64,000 bases of DNA from contig NZ_ANAY01000036.1 of NCBI RefSeq assembly GCF_000340965.1, forward strand, positions 1 through 64,000. Reading direction: 5' to 3'. Source of the stretch: Nocardiopsis kunsanensis DSM 44524 (GTDB taxonomy: Bacteria; Actinomycetota; Actinomycetes; Streptosporangiales; Streptosporangiaceae). Position 1 is the stretch's first letter. The number at the start of each line of letters is the position of its first letter. Shown piece after piece: positions 1 through 8,666 of the stretch. The notes under the pieces are model-generated. The model saw nothing but the letters and a program-made list of their open reading frames with translations. It had not been told where the DNA came from and did no database searches. The position numbers were made by a program, and so were the translations under genes.

Positions 1-1
1 G

Positions 2-1252
2 GCCGTACCACCTGACCGATTATCACCCACGGTCACCAATCATTGCCCGGAAAGGCTCAGTGTCTCCCGGGTCCCGGCCCAGTGGTTGACGTTCGCTGTC
101 GCGCTGACCGGTGTCACCGCCAGCGTCGCGTCCGACGCCGCCTACGTCGTGCTCATCCCGCTCGGCGCCCTGCTCTTCAAGGCCGCCGGACGCAGCCCGG
201 TCCTGGGCCTGGTCCTGGCCTTCACGTCGGCCTCCGCCGGGTACAACGCGTCCCTGCTCATCACACCCACCGACGCGCTCCTGTCCGCACTGACCACCGA
301 GGCCGCCGGCATCATCGACGCCGATCACACGGTCACCGCGCTGGACAACTACTTCTTCACCTTCGTGTCCGCGATCGTGCTCGCGGCCCTGATCACGCTC
401 GTGACCGAGTACGTGCTGAGCAGGCGCACCGAGAGTCTGGCGGAGGACCACGACAACGGGGACGACGTCCACCAGCAGCTGGGTTCGATGGCACTGACCG
501 CCGAGGAACGCCGGGGGCTGCGCAGATCCGGGTTGGTCGTGCTGGGCTTCGTCGCCGTCTTCGCGGCGGCGCTGGCCCCGTCGGCGTCGCCGCTGCGCGG
601 AGAGGCCGGCACGATCCTGGGATCGCCCGTCATCACCGGGGTCGCCTACCTCCTGGGGATCCTGTTCCTGCTGGTGGGCATCGTGTACGGGCGCACCACC
701 GGGAGCATCACCCGTGCCCGGGACGTGCCCGAGGCGATGGCCGTGGGCGTCCGCGACCTGGCACCCGTGGTCGTGCTGTTCTTCGCCGCGTCGCAGTTCC
801 TCGCCTACTTCGACTGGACCGGGATCGGCGAGATCGTCGCCATCAGCGGCGCCGAGTTCCTCGAAGCCGCAGGCGTGCACCCGGTCGTGCTCTTCCTGGG
901 CATGATCCTGTTCGCCTGCCTGATGAACATCCTCATCACCAGCGGGTCCGCGCAGTGGGCCCTGATCGCGCCGATCTTCGTGCCGATGTTCATGCTCCTG
1001 AACGTCCCACCGGAGACCACCCAGGCGATCTACCGCATCGCCGATTCCAGCACGAACATCATCAGCCCCATGAGCCCCTACTTCGTCATGGCTCTGGGCT
1101 TCCTGCAGCGCTACCGCAAGGACGCCGGCATCGGGACGCTGATCTCGCTCACGCTGCCGATCAGCGTCACGGTCCTGGTCGGGTGGACCCTGCTCTTCCT
1201 CGGCTGGTGGGCCCTCGGTATCCCGCTGGGGCCGGGCGTGGACGTGCGCTGA
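2..1252 (+). CDS. AbgT-family p-aminobenzoyl-glutamate transporter (5' part missing)
   Basis: Inner-membrane transporter of the AbgT family, which imports p-aminobenzoyl-glutamate or related aryl-peptides. From the TTG at 86 the 388 residues give many hydrophobic segments and typical family stretches such as SDAAYVVLIPLGALLF, SAGYNASLLITPTD and STNIISPMSPYF near the C-terminus. Family members are about 500 aa, so roughly 110 N-terminal residues are absent. The frame stays open to position 2, but the residues encoded before about position 62 do not look like AbgT, so the gene may begin upstream of the window or may be a truncated, decayed copy. It is followed 31 bp later by an M20 peptidase on the same strand, the usual partner for hydrolysing the imported substrate. 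Confidence 0.75.
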   Translation, partial: AVPPDRLSPTVTNHCPERLSVSRVPAQWLTFAVALTGVTASVASDAAYVVLIPLGALLFKAAGRSPVLGLVLAFTSASAGYNASLLITPTDALLSALTTEAAGIIDADHTVTALDNYFFTFVSAIVLAALITLVTEYVLSRRTESLAEDHDNGDDVHQQLGSMALTAEERRGLRRSGLVVLGFVAVFAAALAPSASPLRGEAGTILGSPVITGVAYLLGILFLLVGIVYGRTTGSITRARDVPEAMAVGVRDLAPVVVLFFAASQFLAYFDWTGIGEIVAISGAEFLEAAGVHPVVLFLGMILFACLMNILITSGSAQWALIAPIFVPMFMLLNVPPETTQAIYRIADSSTNIISPMSPYFVMALGFLQRYRKDAGIGTLISLTLPISVTVLVGWTLLFLGWWALGIPLGPGVDVR

Positions 1253-1283
1253 CCGACCGCTTCCCTTTTCACGGAGAGACGAC

Positions 1284-2441
1284 TTGAGCGAGACAGTGAC
1301 AGCGGACCTGGCCTCGGCCGCCGAACGCAGCCTGCCCGAGATGGTCGGTGACCTTCGGCGCCTGGTGGATCTGGAGACCTTCAGCCACGACAAGACCGCT
1401 CTCGACACCGGGTTGGACCGGATCGAGGACTGGCTGGTCGAGAGGCTGGGGCGACCGGAGCGGCGCACCCGCCACGACGGCGGCACCTTCGGTGACGTGC
1501 TGGAGGTGGAGTATCCGGGCACCGGCCCGGGCACCGTGCTCTTCCTCAGCCACTACGACACGGTGTGGCCGCGCGGCACGCTCGCCGAGTGGCCCGTGGA
1601 GATCGACGGTGACCGGTTCAGCGGGCCGGGCTGTTTCGACATGAAGGGCGGCATCGTGCAGAGCGTGTGGGCCACCCGCCTGCTGCGCGAACTGTCCGTG
1701 CCCCGTCCGACGGTGCGGATGCTCCTGACCGGTGACGAGGAGATCGGCAGCCCGGCCTCGCGCGGCCACATCGAGCGCGCCAGTGCGGACGCGGACGTGA
1801 CCCTCGTCCTGGAGCCCAGCCGCGAGGGCATGGTCAAGACCCGCCGCAAGGGGATGGGGCTGTTCGACGTCACCGTGCGCGGCGTGGAGTCGCACGCCGG
1901 GCTCGATCCCGCCGCCGGTGCGAGCGCGGTCCACGCCCTGGCCGAACTCGTGCCCCGGATCACCGGCCTGGCCGCGCCCGAGCGCGGCACCACCGTCAAC
2001 GTGGGTGTGATCTCCGGTGGTACCGGACGCAACGTCGTCGCCGGCCATGCCCGCTGCGAGGTGGACGTGCGGGTCCAGGAACCGGACGAGATGGCCCGCA
2101 TCGACGCCGGCCTGAAGGATCTGGCGCCCTCCGATGCCCGGGCCGAGGCCACCGTCACCGGTGAGTGGAACCGTCCGCCGATGAACCCCAACGACGCTTC
2201 CGCCCAGGCGTTCGCGCTGCTGCGTGAGGTCGCGGCCGAGCTCGGCACCGTTCTGGAAGAGGTCGGGGTGGGCGGCGCCAGCGACGCCAACTTCGTCTCC
2301 GCGCTGGGCCGCCCCGTTCTCGACGGGCTCGGTGCCGTCGGGGCAGGGCCGCACTCCCGTGACGAGCACGTTCTGCTCAGCGGTACACCTCACCAGGTCG
2401 CCATGGTCGCTTCGTTCATGGAACGTCTCACCTCGCGGTGA
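1284..2441 (+). CDS. M20 family metallopeptidase (carboxypeptidase G2-like)
   Basis: 385-aa zinc peptidase that probably removes the C-terminal glutamate from p-aminobenzoyl-glutamate, folates or similar N-acyl amino acids. Metal-site motifs are visible: HYDTVWP near residue 90 (His and Asp ligands), FDMKGG near 119 (bridging Asp) and GDEEIGS near 150 (catalytic Glu-Glu), followed by the dimerisation domain with SHAG. The TTG start at 1284 is supported by GGAGAG 6 bases upstream. The gene directly follows an AbgT-type permease, so the pair looks like an abg-style salvage unit. Its last 14 bp overlap the converging ATPase gene on the other strand. The exact substrate is inferred from the neighbour, not from the sequence. 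Confidence 0.88.
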   Translation: MSETVTADLASAAERSLPEMVGDLRRLVDLETFSHDKTALDTGLDRIEDWLVERLGRPERRTRHDGGTFGDVLEVEYPGTGPGTVLFLSHYDTVWPRGTLAEWPVEIDGDRFSGPGCFDMKGGIVQSVWATRLLRELSVPRPTVRMLLTGDEEIGSPASRGHIERASADADVTLVLEPSREGMVKTRRKGMGLFDVTVRGVESHAGLDPAAGASAVHALAELVPRITGLAAPERGTTVNVGVISGGTGRNVVAGHARCEVDVRVQEPDEMARIDAGLKDLAPSDARAEATVTGEWNRPPMNPNDASAQAFALLREVAAELGTVLEEVGVGGASDANFVSALGRPVLDGLGAVGAGPHSRDEHVLLSGTPHQVAMVASFMERLTSR

Positions 2442-2979
2442 GCCCGTCGGGGGCCGGGGCACGGTCTCGGTCCCCGATGTGGAGTGTGGTGAAGACGTAG
2501 GCGGCCAGGTGCTGCGGTGTCGGGGCCCCGGGCGGGATCGGGAACTCGGCCCACACGTGGGTGCCCAGGTCGGCCCAGGGGACGGACGAAAGATATCCCC
2601 AGGCTGTGGACAACGTTTCGACCATCAGCAGGCCCCGCTGTCCCTCTGCCCACGCCCACTCGTCGTCGCTGCGCTCGGCCGGGATCCGGGGAAGCCCGCC
2701 CGAGCCGCCGGCGTCGGTGAAGCCGATGCGGATCCGGTCGCTCTCCCAGGCCAGGAAGCGCATCACCTCCCCATCCCGGCGCCCGGAGTCGGTGTACTCG
2801 ACGCAGTTGGCGAACAGCTCGCTCGCGCACAGCAGGACCGTTCCGACGAGGTCGCAGTCGAAGCCGGCCAGGTCGCGGGAGAGGTCGGCGCGGGCCGTGC
2901 TCAGGTGGGCCAAGGATCCGGGGTAGGTGCGCGGTTCCCACACGGTGGGCACGGGACGGGCCGGGTGGAGGGCGCTCAT
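2428..2979 (-). CDS. ATP-binding protein, RsbW/SpoIIAB-like HATPase
   Basis: 183-aa protein of the anti-sigma-factor kinase-like histidine-kinase ATPase fold (HATPase_c_2). The N-box region is visible as SELFANCVEYTDSG and the G1-like part as RIGFTDAGGSG, with a later G2-like GQRGLLMVETLSTAWG. Such stand-alone ATPases are abundant in actinomycetes and are assumed to act as anti-sigma or anti-anti-sigma partner kinases. The ATG at 2979 overlaps the stop of the upstream Pro-rich gene (ATGA), so the two are translationally coupled. The frame stays open further upstream, but that part is the shadow of the upstream gene. The 3' end overlaps the M20 peptidase gene by 14 bp in convergent orientation. 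The target sigma system is unknown. Confidence 0.8.
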   Translation of the reverse strand: MSALHPARPVPTVWEPRTYPGSLAHLSTARADLSRDLAGFDCDLVGTVLLCASELFANCVEYTDSGRRDGEVMRFLAWESDRIRIGFTDAGGSGGLPRIPAERSDDEWAWAEGQRGLLMVETLSTAWGYLSSVPWADLGTHVWAEFPIPPGAPTPQHLAAYVFTTLHIGDRDRAPAPDGLTAR

Positions 2980-3734
2980 GCGCTCACCCCCGCGGGGTTC
3001 CGGGCCAGGCGCTCCTGCTGGCGGGCGCGGATGCGCGACAGGTGGGGGAGTTCGTGCATGCGTGCGGGCAGGCGCGGCGAGGGCGGGCGCGGTGCGGGCA
3101 CGTGGAACGCGATGGCCGGGTGTGCGGGTGCTTCCGGGGCCGGCTCCGGGGCCGGAACCACGACCGGGTCCGGCTCGGGGTCCGGCTCGGGGTCCGGGTC
3201 CGGGTCGGGGTCCGGGTCCGGCTCGGGGTCGCGGAACTCGTCGAGGGTGTAGACGCGGGTGCCTGCCGGGGCGGGGCCGAACCGGAGCACGGGGTCGGGG
3301 TCGGACCAGAGGTCGGCGCCCCACTGACGAAGGCGTGCGGTGGCGCGGTTCTGGATCCGCTCGGCCTCGCCCTCGGGCTCGTGGGCGGTGAAGTAGGGGC
3401 GCACCAGGGCGATCTCGTCGGCGTCGATCTCGACCGTCGGAGGCTCCAGGGACGGGGGTGTCGGGCTCGCATGCGGCTTCAGGGCCGTCGGTGGTGTCGG
3501 GCTCGCAGGCGGCTTCGGGTGAGGACGCTCGGCCGCATTGAGCTGGGACTTCCGAGCCGCCGGGTGGGAGGGCGGAGGAGCCGGGGCGGCGGGTGTGCGG
3601 GGAGCGTAGCGGCGCACGCGGGTCGAACGGCGGCGCCGGAGCTGCCCGGCCGAGTGGCGGCCCTTGGGCGGGCGGAGCAGCGCCTGGAGGGGTTTCAAGA
3701 CAGCTTTGAACACGGCAGCGATACACTGGGGCAT
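2976..3734 (-). CDS. Hypothetical Pro-rich protein with Asp-Pro/Glu-Pro repeat
   Basis: 252-aa protein of unknown function. The ATG at 3734 has AGGA about 10 bases upstream. The N-terminus (MPQCIAAVFKAVLKPLQALL) is a short amphipathic or membrane-seeking helix, followed by a basic stretch (KGRHSAGQLRRRRSTRVRR), Pro-rich linkers, a more globular middle (about residues 105-160) and then a run of DP and EP dipeptides near residues 165-190. The repeat is encoded by reiterated GGGTCCGGCTCG-type units, so its length may vary between strains. Its stop overlaps the start of the RsbW-like ATPase, which suggests the two work together. No catalytic motif is recognised. Confidence 0.65.
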   Translation of the reverse strand: MPQCIAAVFKAVLKPLQALLRPPKGRHSAGQLRRRRSTRVRRYAPRTPAAPAPPPSHPAARKSQLNAAERPHPKPPASPTPPTALKPHASPTPPSLEPPTVEIDADEIALVRPYFTAHEPEGEAERIQNRATARLRQWGADLWSDPDPVLRFGPAPAGTRVYTLDEFRDPEPDPDPDPDPDPEPDPEPDPVVVPAPEPAPEAPAHPAIAFHVPAPRPPSPRLPARMHELPHLSRIRARQQERLARNPAGVSA

Positions 3735-4170
3735 GCTGGCAAAATCCTTTGCTTTGAGGTGGAAACGTTGCTGGCCACGGCCCCGGGCGGTTGTTAACCG
3801 TCGCGGGGTCACCGTGTCTGGTCTTCAGTTGTGGATCTCTCCCCACCGTCGCCGATGGATGTTTCCGGCGGTCGTCGCCGGTGGACACCGGTGGTCGAGG
3901 TGATGCCGCCAGCGTAGAGCACCGGAAACCTGGATCGTCAATTCTTCCGAGAAAAAGAACCAGGTTTCTTGTTCTTCCAGGTCAGCGGCGGCGCGCCGAA
4001 GAATCAAGTTCAATATGAAACAGTTCCGAACTGCCCTTCTCGCCCGAATTCATGCTCTTTTTGGAGCAGGGGCAGGTGGAGCACAACATTGCCGAGTAGT
4101 GGCCGGTCCACTTCACACAGGCTGGGCCGCTTCGATCGGTGACAGTGCTGTCGAGAGCACCGCAGACCGT

Positions 4171-4196
4171 CGGTAGTGCTCTCGGGAGCACTACCG
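4171..4196. terminator. Perfect 11-bp hairpin with TCGG loop
   Basis: Arms CGGTAGTGCTC and GAGCACTACCG are perfectly complementary around a TCGG tetraloop. It lies 29 bp beyond a stronger hairpin and may be a back-up terminator for the minus-strand dehydrogenase operon or a protein-binding palindrome. Confidence 0.5.
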
Positions 4197-4224
4197 AGGC
4201 CGAACGAGGCGTCCGGACACAGCG

Positions 4225-4257
4225 CAGTGCCCCGGGGCGGCGGGCCCCGGGGCACTG
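4225..4257 (-). terminator. Terminator of the 2-oxoacid dehydrogenase operon
   Basis: Perfect 14-bp stem (CAGTGCCCCGGGGC and its complement) with a 5-base loop, 28 bp past the stop of the minus-strand E2 gene. There is no long U-run, which is common for high-GC actinomycete terminators. Confidence 0.75.
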
Positions 4258-4285
4258 TTCTCGATCCGGACGCGGGAACGCGCTC

Positions 4286-5770
4286 CTACAGGTCGGCGAT
4301 GGCGGCGGCCGGGTCCTCCATCGCGTCGGCGACCACCCGCATGAACCCGGCGGCCGTTCCTCCATCACACACGCGGTGATCGAAGGCGAAGGAGAGCTGG
4401 GTGATCTTGCGGGCCGTGACCTGCCCGTCGACGATCCAGGGGCGATCCATGATGCGGCCCAGACCCAGGATGGCGGCCTGGGGGTGGTTGATGATGGCGG
4501 CGCTGCCGTCCACCCGCAGGGCCCCGTAGTTGTTGAGGGTGAAAGTGCCCCCGGTCATCTCGGCGGGAGAAGCCCTGCCCTCGCGGGCCGCTTCGGTCAG
4601 GCGCCGGATCTCGGTGTCCAGCTGGGCCGTGGTGTACCGGTGCGCGCCGAGCACGGCCGGGGCGACCAGGCCGCGGTCGGTCTGCACGGCGAGACCGAGG
4701 TTGACCCCGTCGTACTGGACGAGTTCCCCGCGCTCGGTGTCCACGATCCCGTTGAGCTCGGGGTGGGCACGCAACCCCGCAACCACGAAGCGCGCCACGT
4801 AGGCCATGATCCCCGGCCCGTCGGGGTGGGCCCGGCGCAGGCGGACGAGTTCGGTGGCGTCGACGTCCACCCACACGGTCGCCTCGGGGATCTCGCGGCG
4901 GCTCCGGGAGAGCGTGTCGGCCACACTCTTGCGGAAGCCGGTCATGGGCACGCGCGCGGCCTCGGGCAGACCCGTGCGCGGGTCGGTGCCCGGGACACTG
5001 ACCCTGGAAGCCCCGGATGACGGGGGCCGTGAAGCCGGAATCGCAGGGGCCGGGGTGTCGGACGCGTCCTGCTCCTCGGCCCCGGCAGGAGCCGCGCCGT
5101 TGGTGGCAGGGGCAGAGGCCGCGATGGCCGCACGCACGTCCTTGCGCATGATGAGCCCGTTCGGCCCGCTGCCCTCGATCCCGGCCACACGGATCCCGGC
5201 CTCGCGGGCCATCTGCCGCACCAGGGGCGAGGTCACCAGGGGCACTCGGGGCCGTCCGCCCGGGGCCGGTGTGGCCGGCGTCCCCGTTGCGGCGAGCGGC
5301 ACCGATCGGCCCCCTGCCCCGCGTTCGGGCGTGCGGGTACGGGGACGGCGGTTGCGTCCTCGGGTTCCGGTCTCGGGGGTGCCGTAACCCACGAGCACGT
5401 TGCCCGACCCGGTGCCGGCGCGTTCCTCCTCTCGGTAGCGTTCGGCGGCGGCCGACGCCTCACCCTCGGCGGACTCGGCGGCCCCGGCGGTCCCGGCGGG
5501 TCCCGGGTCCGGTTCCTGAACGGGCGGCTCCCCGGTGGCGACGGTGATGAGCGGCCGTCCCACCTCGACGACGGCGCCCTCCTCACCGTGCAGAGCGCTG
5601 ACCGTGCCGGCGAAGGGCGAAGGCACCTCGACGATGGACTTGGCCGTCTCCACCTCGGCCACGGGCTGGTCGAGGGCGACGGTCTCGCCGACGGAGACGA
5701 GCCAGCGCACGACCTCGGCCTCGGTCAGGCCCTCACCGAGGTCGGGAAGGTCGAAGGTCCGGTCGGTCAC
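4286..5770 (-). CDS. 2-oxoacid dehydrogenase E2 (dihydrolipoamide acyltransferase)
   Basis: 494-aa core enzyme that passes the acyl group from the E1-bound thiamine intermediate to CoA. Domains in order: one lipoyl domain (residues 2-78, lipoylated Lys44 in ETAKS), a Pro/Ala-rich linker, a peripheral subunit-binding domain (SPLVRQMAREAGI to MRKDVRAAI) and the catalytic domain ending with the FDHRVCDGG active-site motif. The GTG at 5770 overlaps the E1-beta stop as GTGA; the longer open frame is a shadow of E1-beta. The E1a-E1b-E2 order with split E1 subunits is that of branched-chain 2-oxoacid dehydrogenase (Bkd) or actinobacterial pyruvate dehydrogenase. No E3 gene is in the window. Confidence 0.93.
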   Translation of the reverse strand: MTDRTFDLPDLGEGLTEAEVVRWLVSVGETVALDQPVAEVETAKSIVEVPSPFAGTVSALHGEEGAVVEVGRPLITVATGEPPVQEPDPGPAGTAGAAESAEGEASAAAERYREEERAGTGSGNVLVGYGTPETGTRGRNRRPRTRTPERGAGGRSVPLAATGTPATPAPGGRPRVPLVTSPLVRQMAREAGIRVAGIEGSGPNGLIMRKDVRAAIAASAPATNGAAPAGAEEQDASDTPAPAIPASRPPSSGASRVSVPGTDPRTGLPEAARVPMTGFRKSVADTLSRSRREIPEATVWVDVDATELVRLRRAHPDGPGIMAYVARFVVAGLRAHPELNGIVDTERGELVQYDGVNLGLAVQTDRGLVAPAVLGAHRYTTAQLDTEIRRLTEAAREGRASPAEMTGGTFTLNNYGALRVDGSAAIINHPQAAILGLGRIMDRPWIVDGQVTARKITQLSFAFDHRVCDGGTAAGFMRVVADAMEDPAAAIADL

Positions 5771-6759
5771 TGGTCCTCCCACTGCAGATCGTCTACGGCG
5801 TCGAGGATGCGGTCCACGCCGGGGAGTTGGTGGCGTTCCAGCTTCGGCGGGGGATAGGGGATGTCGAAACCGGTGACCCGCCGGACCGGCGCGGCCAGGG
5901 AGTGGAAGCAGCGTTCGGTCACACGTGCGGTGATCTCGGAGGCGACACTGGCGAACCCGCTCGCCTCGGCGACGACGACGGCCCGGCCGGTGGAGCGCAC
6001 GGCCTCGCACACGCCGGCGTCGTCGAAGGGGACGAGGGAGCGCGCGTCCACGACCTGGAGACTGCGGCCCTCCTGCGCGGCGGTCTCGGCGGCCTCCAGC
6101 GCGGTGGGGACGGAGGGGCCGTAGGTGATGAGGGTGGCGTCCGTGCCCTCCCGGACCACCGAGGAGGTCCCGATGCCGGGGGCCGGGGTGTCCAGGTCGA
6201 CCTCGTCCTTGCCCCAGTAGAGCTTCTTGGGCTCCATGAACACGACGGGGTCGGGCAGGGCGATGGCCTCGCGCAGCATCCAGTAGGCGTCGGCCGGGTT
6301 GGAGGGGGCGAGCACGGTGAGGCCGGGTGTGTGGGCGTAGTAGGCCTCGGAGGAGTCGCAGTGGTGTTCGACGCCGCCGATACCGCCCGCGTAGGGGACC
6401 CGGACGACCATCGGCAGGGCGACCTTGCCGCGGGTGCGGTTGCGGGTCTTGGCGACGTGGCTGACGACCTGCTCGAACGCGGGGTAGGCGAACGCGTCGA
6501 ACTGCATCTCGACGACGGGCCGCATGCCGTTCATGGCCATGCCCACGGCCATGCCTACGATCCCGGACTCGGCGAGCGGGGTGTCGAAGCAGCGGTCCTC
6601 GCCGAAGTCGGCGGTGATCCCGTCGGTGATCCGGAAGACGCCGCCGAGGGGACCGACGTCCTCCCCGAAGACGTACACGGTCGGGTCCTCGGTCATGGCG
6701 TCGCGCAGGGCCCGGTTGAGGGCCTGGGCCATGGAGATCTTGGTCGACCCTTCGGCCAT
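5767..6759 (-). CDS. 2-oxoacid dehydrogenase E1 beta subunit
   Basis: 330-aa transketolase-like beta chain of a heterotetrameric E1. It has the expected VFGEDVG and FDTPLAESGIVGMAVGMAMNG segments of the pyrimidine-binding domain and a C-terminal transketolase domain with GRAVVVAEAS. It sits 1 bp after the E1-alpha stop and overlaps E2 by 4 bp, so all three subunits come from one transcript. Full length for the family. In actinomycetes such sets usually oxidise the 2-oxo acids from Val, Leu and Ile and supply branched starters for fatty acids; substrate choice cannot be read with certainty from the sequence. Confidence 0.93.
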   Translation of the reverse strand: MAEGSTKISMAQALNRALRDAMTEDPTVYVFGEDVGPLGGVFRITDGITADFGEDRCFDTPLAESGIVGMAVGMAMNGMRPVVEMQFDAFAYPAFEQVVSHVAKTRNRTRGKVALPMVVRVPYAGGIGGVEHHCDSSEAYYAHTPGLTVLAPSNPADAYWMLREAIALPDPVVFMEPKKLYWGKDEVDLDTPAPGIGTSSVVREGTDATLITYGPSVPTALEAAETAAQEGRSLQVVDARSLVPFDDAGVCEAVRSTGRAVVVAEASGFASVASEITARVTERCFHSLAAPVRRVTGFDIPYPPPKLERHQLPGVDRILDAVDDLQWEDQ

Positions 6760-6760
6760 G

Positions 6761-7846
6761 TCAGTTGCCCTCTCTGCTGAGTTCGTCGGCCAGGAAGGCG
6801 GCCTGCTCGGTCAGTTGCGGGGTGGGGGTGGCGTACACGTGCGCGAACAGTTCCGACGGTGCGGGGTCGGTGTCGGCGTCCACACCGGCTCGCATGGCGG
6901 CGGCCACCTCCTCGGCGTGTTCGGTGATGCGGGCCTTGCGGTCCTTGGTCAGCACCCGGCGGCGTTTGAGCAGGGCCTCGGCGCGCAGCAGCGGGTCGCG
7001 CTCGCGCCAGGGGTCGACCTCCTCACCGTCGCGGTAGCGGGTGTCGTCGTCTGCGTTGGTGTGGGCCTGCATCCGGTAGGTGTGGGCCTCCACGAGCCGG
7101 GGCCCTCCGCCGGCGCGGGCGGCGGCCACCTCGCGGTCGAGGACGGCCAGGACCGCGGCGATGTCGTTGCCGTCGACGCGTTCGCCCTTGATGCCGTAGC
7201 CGATGCCCTTGTGGGCGAGGGAGGGGGCGGCGGTCTGCCGGGCGAGCGGTACGGAGATGGCGTACTCGTTGTTCTGCACGAAGAAGACGACGGGGGCCTT
7301 GAACACCGCGGCGAAGTTGAGCGCCTCGTGGAAGTCGCCCTCACTGGTGGCACCGTCGCCGCACAGGGCCATGACGACGGTGTCCTCGCCGCGCAGGCGG
7401 GCGGCGTGGGCGACGCCGACGGCGTGCAGGAGCTGGGTGGCCAGGGGGGTGGCCTGGGGGGCGACCCGCTTCTCGTAGGGGTCGTACCCGGAGTGCCAGT
7501 CGCCCTTGAGCAGAGTGAGGACCTGGACGGGGTCGACCCCGCGTGCGATGGCGGCCGCGGTGTCGCGGTAGGTGGGGAAGAGCCAGTCGCCCTCGGCGAG
7601 CGCGAGCGCGGCGCCTGCCTGGCAGGCCTCCTGCCCGTGGGAGGAGGGGTAGACGGCGAGTTTGCCCTGGCGGACCAGCGCACCGGCCTGGTCGTTGACG
7701 CGGCGGCCGACCACCAGGGACTCGTACGCGGCGAGCAACCGGTCCGTGTGTGGGAGCGGCAGGACCGGGTGTTCGACCGTGCGCCCCGAGGGTTCGAGCA
7801 GCTGTACGGGCTGCTCGGAGGGCAACAGGTCCTGGTCGTCGGCCAT
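6761..7846 (-). CDS. 2-oxoacid dehydrogenase E1 alpha subunit
   Basis: 361-aa thiamine-diphosphate-binding alpha chain. The ThDP motif GDGATSEGDFHEALN and the following NNEYAIS are present, as is the phosphorylation-loop-like YRMQAHTNADDDTRYR. The ATG at 7846 is chosen because GGAGGTGG lies 5 bases upstream; the frame extends about 20 codons further without support. It is the first gene of the E1a-E1b-E2 operon. The family is annotated either as pyruvate or as branched-chain 2-oxoacid dehydrogenase; the split E1 and the acceptor-loop sequence favour the latter. Confidence 0.92.
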   Translation of the reverse strand: MADDQDLLPSEQPVQLLEPSGRTVEHPVLPLPHTDRLLAAYESLVVGRRVNDQAGALVRQGKLAVYPSSHGQEACQAGAALALAEGDWLFPTYRDTAAAIARGVDPVQVLTLLKGDWHSGYDPYEKRVAPQATPLATQLLHAVGVAHAARLRGEDTVVMALCGDGATSEGDFHEALNFAAVFKAPVVFFVQNNEYAISVPLARQTAAPSLAHKGIGYGIKGERVDGNDIAAVLAVLDREVAAARAGGGPRLVEAHTYRMQAHTNADDDTRYRDGEEVDPWRERDPLLRAEALLKRRRVLTKDRKARITEHAEEVAAAMRAGVDADTDPAPSELFAHVYATPTPQLTEQAAFLADELSREGN

Positions 7847-8168
7847 GCGACCACCTCCGTGTGTCGTGGATGACTCGTACCGGAACATGGTGCGATTTCG
7901 AGCCATCTGTTGACCACAACCCGGGAATATCCGAGAAAACGTCGCGATCTTCGGCCTTTTTTCGAGCCGATCGTCCAGATGTGCGGACCGTCACACCCTC
8001 CGAATTGGACAGTTGTCCGTCCCCCGCGGGCCCCGGTTCCGGTACCGGTCCCTGCGGGGACACATCGCGGCGGGCATACGATGGATCGGTGCCGTGTACA
8101 CGCCCCCACCAGCGGGGAAGCGGGCAGAGAGCACCCACCACACCACCCGGCCGTACAAGGAAGAGCCC
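7847..8168. promoter_or_regulatory. Divergent promoter region between E1-alpha and phosphoribosyltransferase
   Basis: 322 bp between two outward-reading genes, so it must carry both promoters. The half next to E1-alpha is AT-richer (around 7905-7975) as expected for its promoter. A CATACGAT element near 8075-8082 could be the -10 of the rightward gene. No protein-coding ORF is credible here. Confidence 0.5.
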
Positions 8169-8666
8169 GTGAGCGACGAGCGCGAGAACCTCACCTACGA
8201 ACTCTTCGGGACCGCCGTCCGCGACCTCGCCACCGAGATCGCCGACGACGGGTTCGAGCCCGACATCATCCTCTCCATCGCCCGCGGCGGCCTCTTCGTC
8301 GCCGGCGGTCTGGGCTACGCGCTCGACGTCAAGAACCTGCACGTGATGAACGTGGAGTTCTACACGGGGGTCGGCCAGACCCTCGACATGCCGGTCATGC
8401 TTCCGCCCGTGCCCAACGTGGTGGACCTCAGCGACAAGAAGGTGCTGATCGCCGACGACGTCGCCGACACCGGAACCACGCTCAAACTCGTGCACGACTT
8501 CTGCGCCGAGCACGTCGCCGAGGTGCGCAGCGCCGTCATCTACGAGAAGCCGCAGTCCTCCATCAAGTGCCAGTACGTGTGGCGCCACACCGACCGGTGG
8601 ATCAACTTCCCGTGGTCGGTGGAGCCCCCGGTGGTGCAGCGACAGAACCAGGTACTGGACTCGTGA
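8169..8666 (+). CDS. Phosphoribosyltransferase family protein
   Basis: 165-aa PRPP-dependent phosphoribosyltransferase of the type I fold. The PRPP loop is VLIADDVADTGTTL near residues 97-110 and the flexible part contains IARGGLFVAGGL. The GTG at 8169 follows AAGGAAGAG at good spacing. The size and LIADDVADTGTT loop resemble purine (xanthine/hypoxanthine-guanine) phosphoribosyltransferases; base specificity is not clear. It stands alone, divergent from the dehydrogenase operon. Confidence 0.88.
   Translation: MSDERENLTYELFGTAVRDLATEIADDGFEPDIILSIARGGLFVAGGLGYALDVKNLHVMNVEFYTGVGQTLDMPVMLPPVPNVVDLSDKKVLIADDVADTGTTLKLVHDFCAEHVAEVRSAVIYEKPQSSIKCQYVWRHTDRWINFPWSVEPPVVQRQNQVLDS

Larger units (their letters stand above)
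3735..4285. other. Intergenic region with no supported gene
   Basis: 551 bp between the divergent Pro-rich gene and the end of the E2 gene. The part from about 3905 to 4130 is clearly less GC-rich than its surroundings. Small ORFs on either strand have no good ribosome-binding site or convincing composition. Two perfect hairpins lie at the right side (separate entries). The left part should hold the promoter of the Pro-rich gene. Confidence 0.5.

Noticed and set aside
23..1534. Long minus-strand open frame opposite the AbgT gene
   Set aside because: Low-complexity Asp/Glu/Gly/Arg-rich translation typical of antisense frames in high-GC DNA; the plus-strand AbgT reading has clear family motifs.
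3982..4368. Minus-strand ORF of 128 codons in the intergenic region
   Set aside because: It runs across two perfect hairpins and into the E2 gene, lacks a ribosome-binding site and shows no recognisable sequence.
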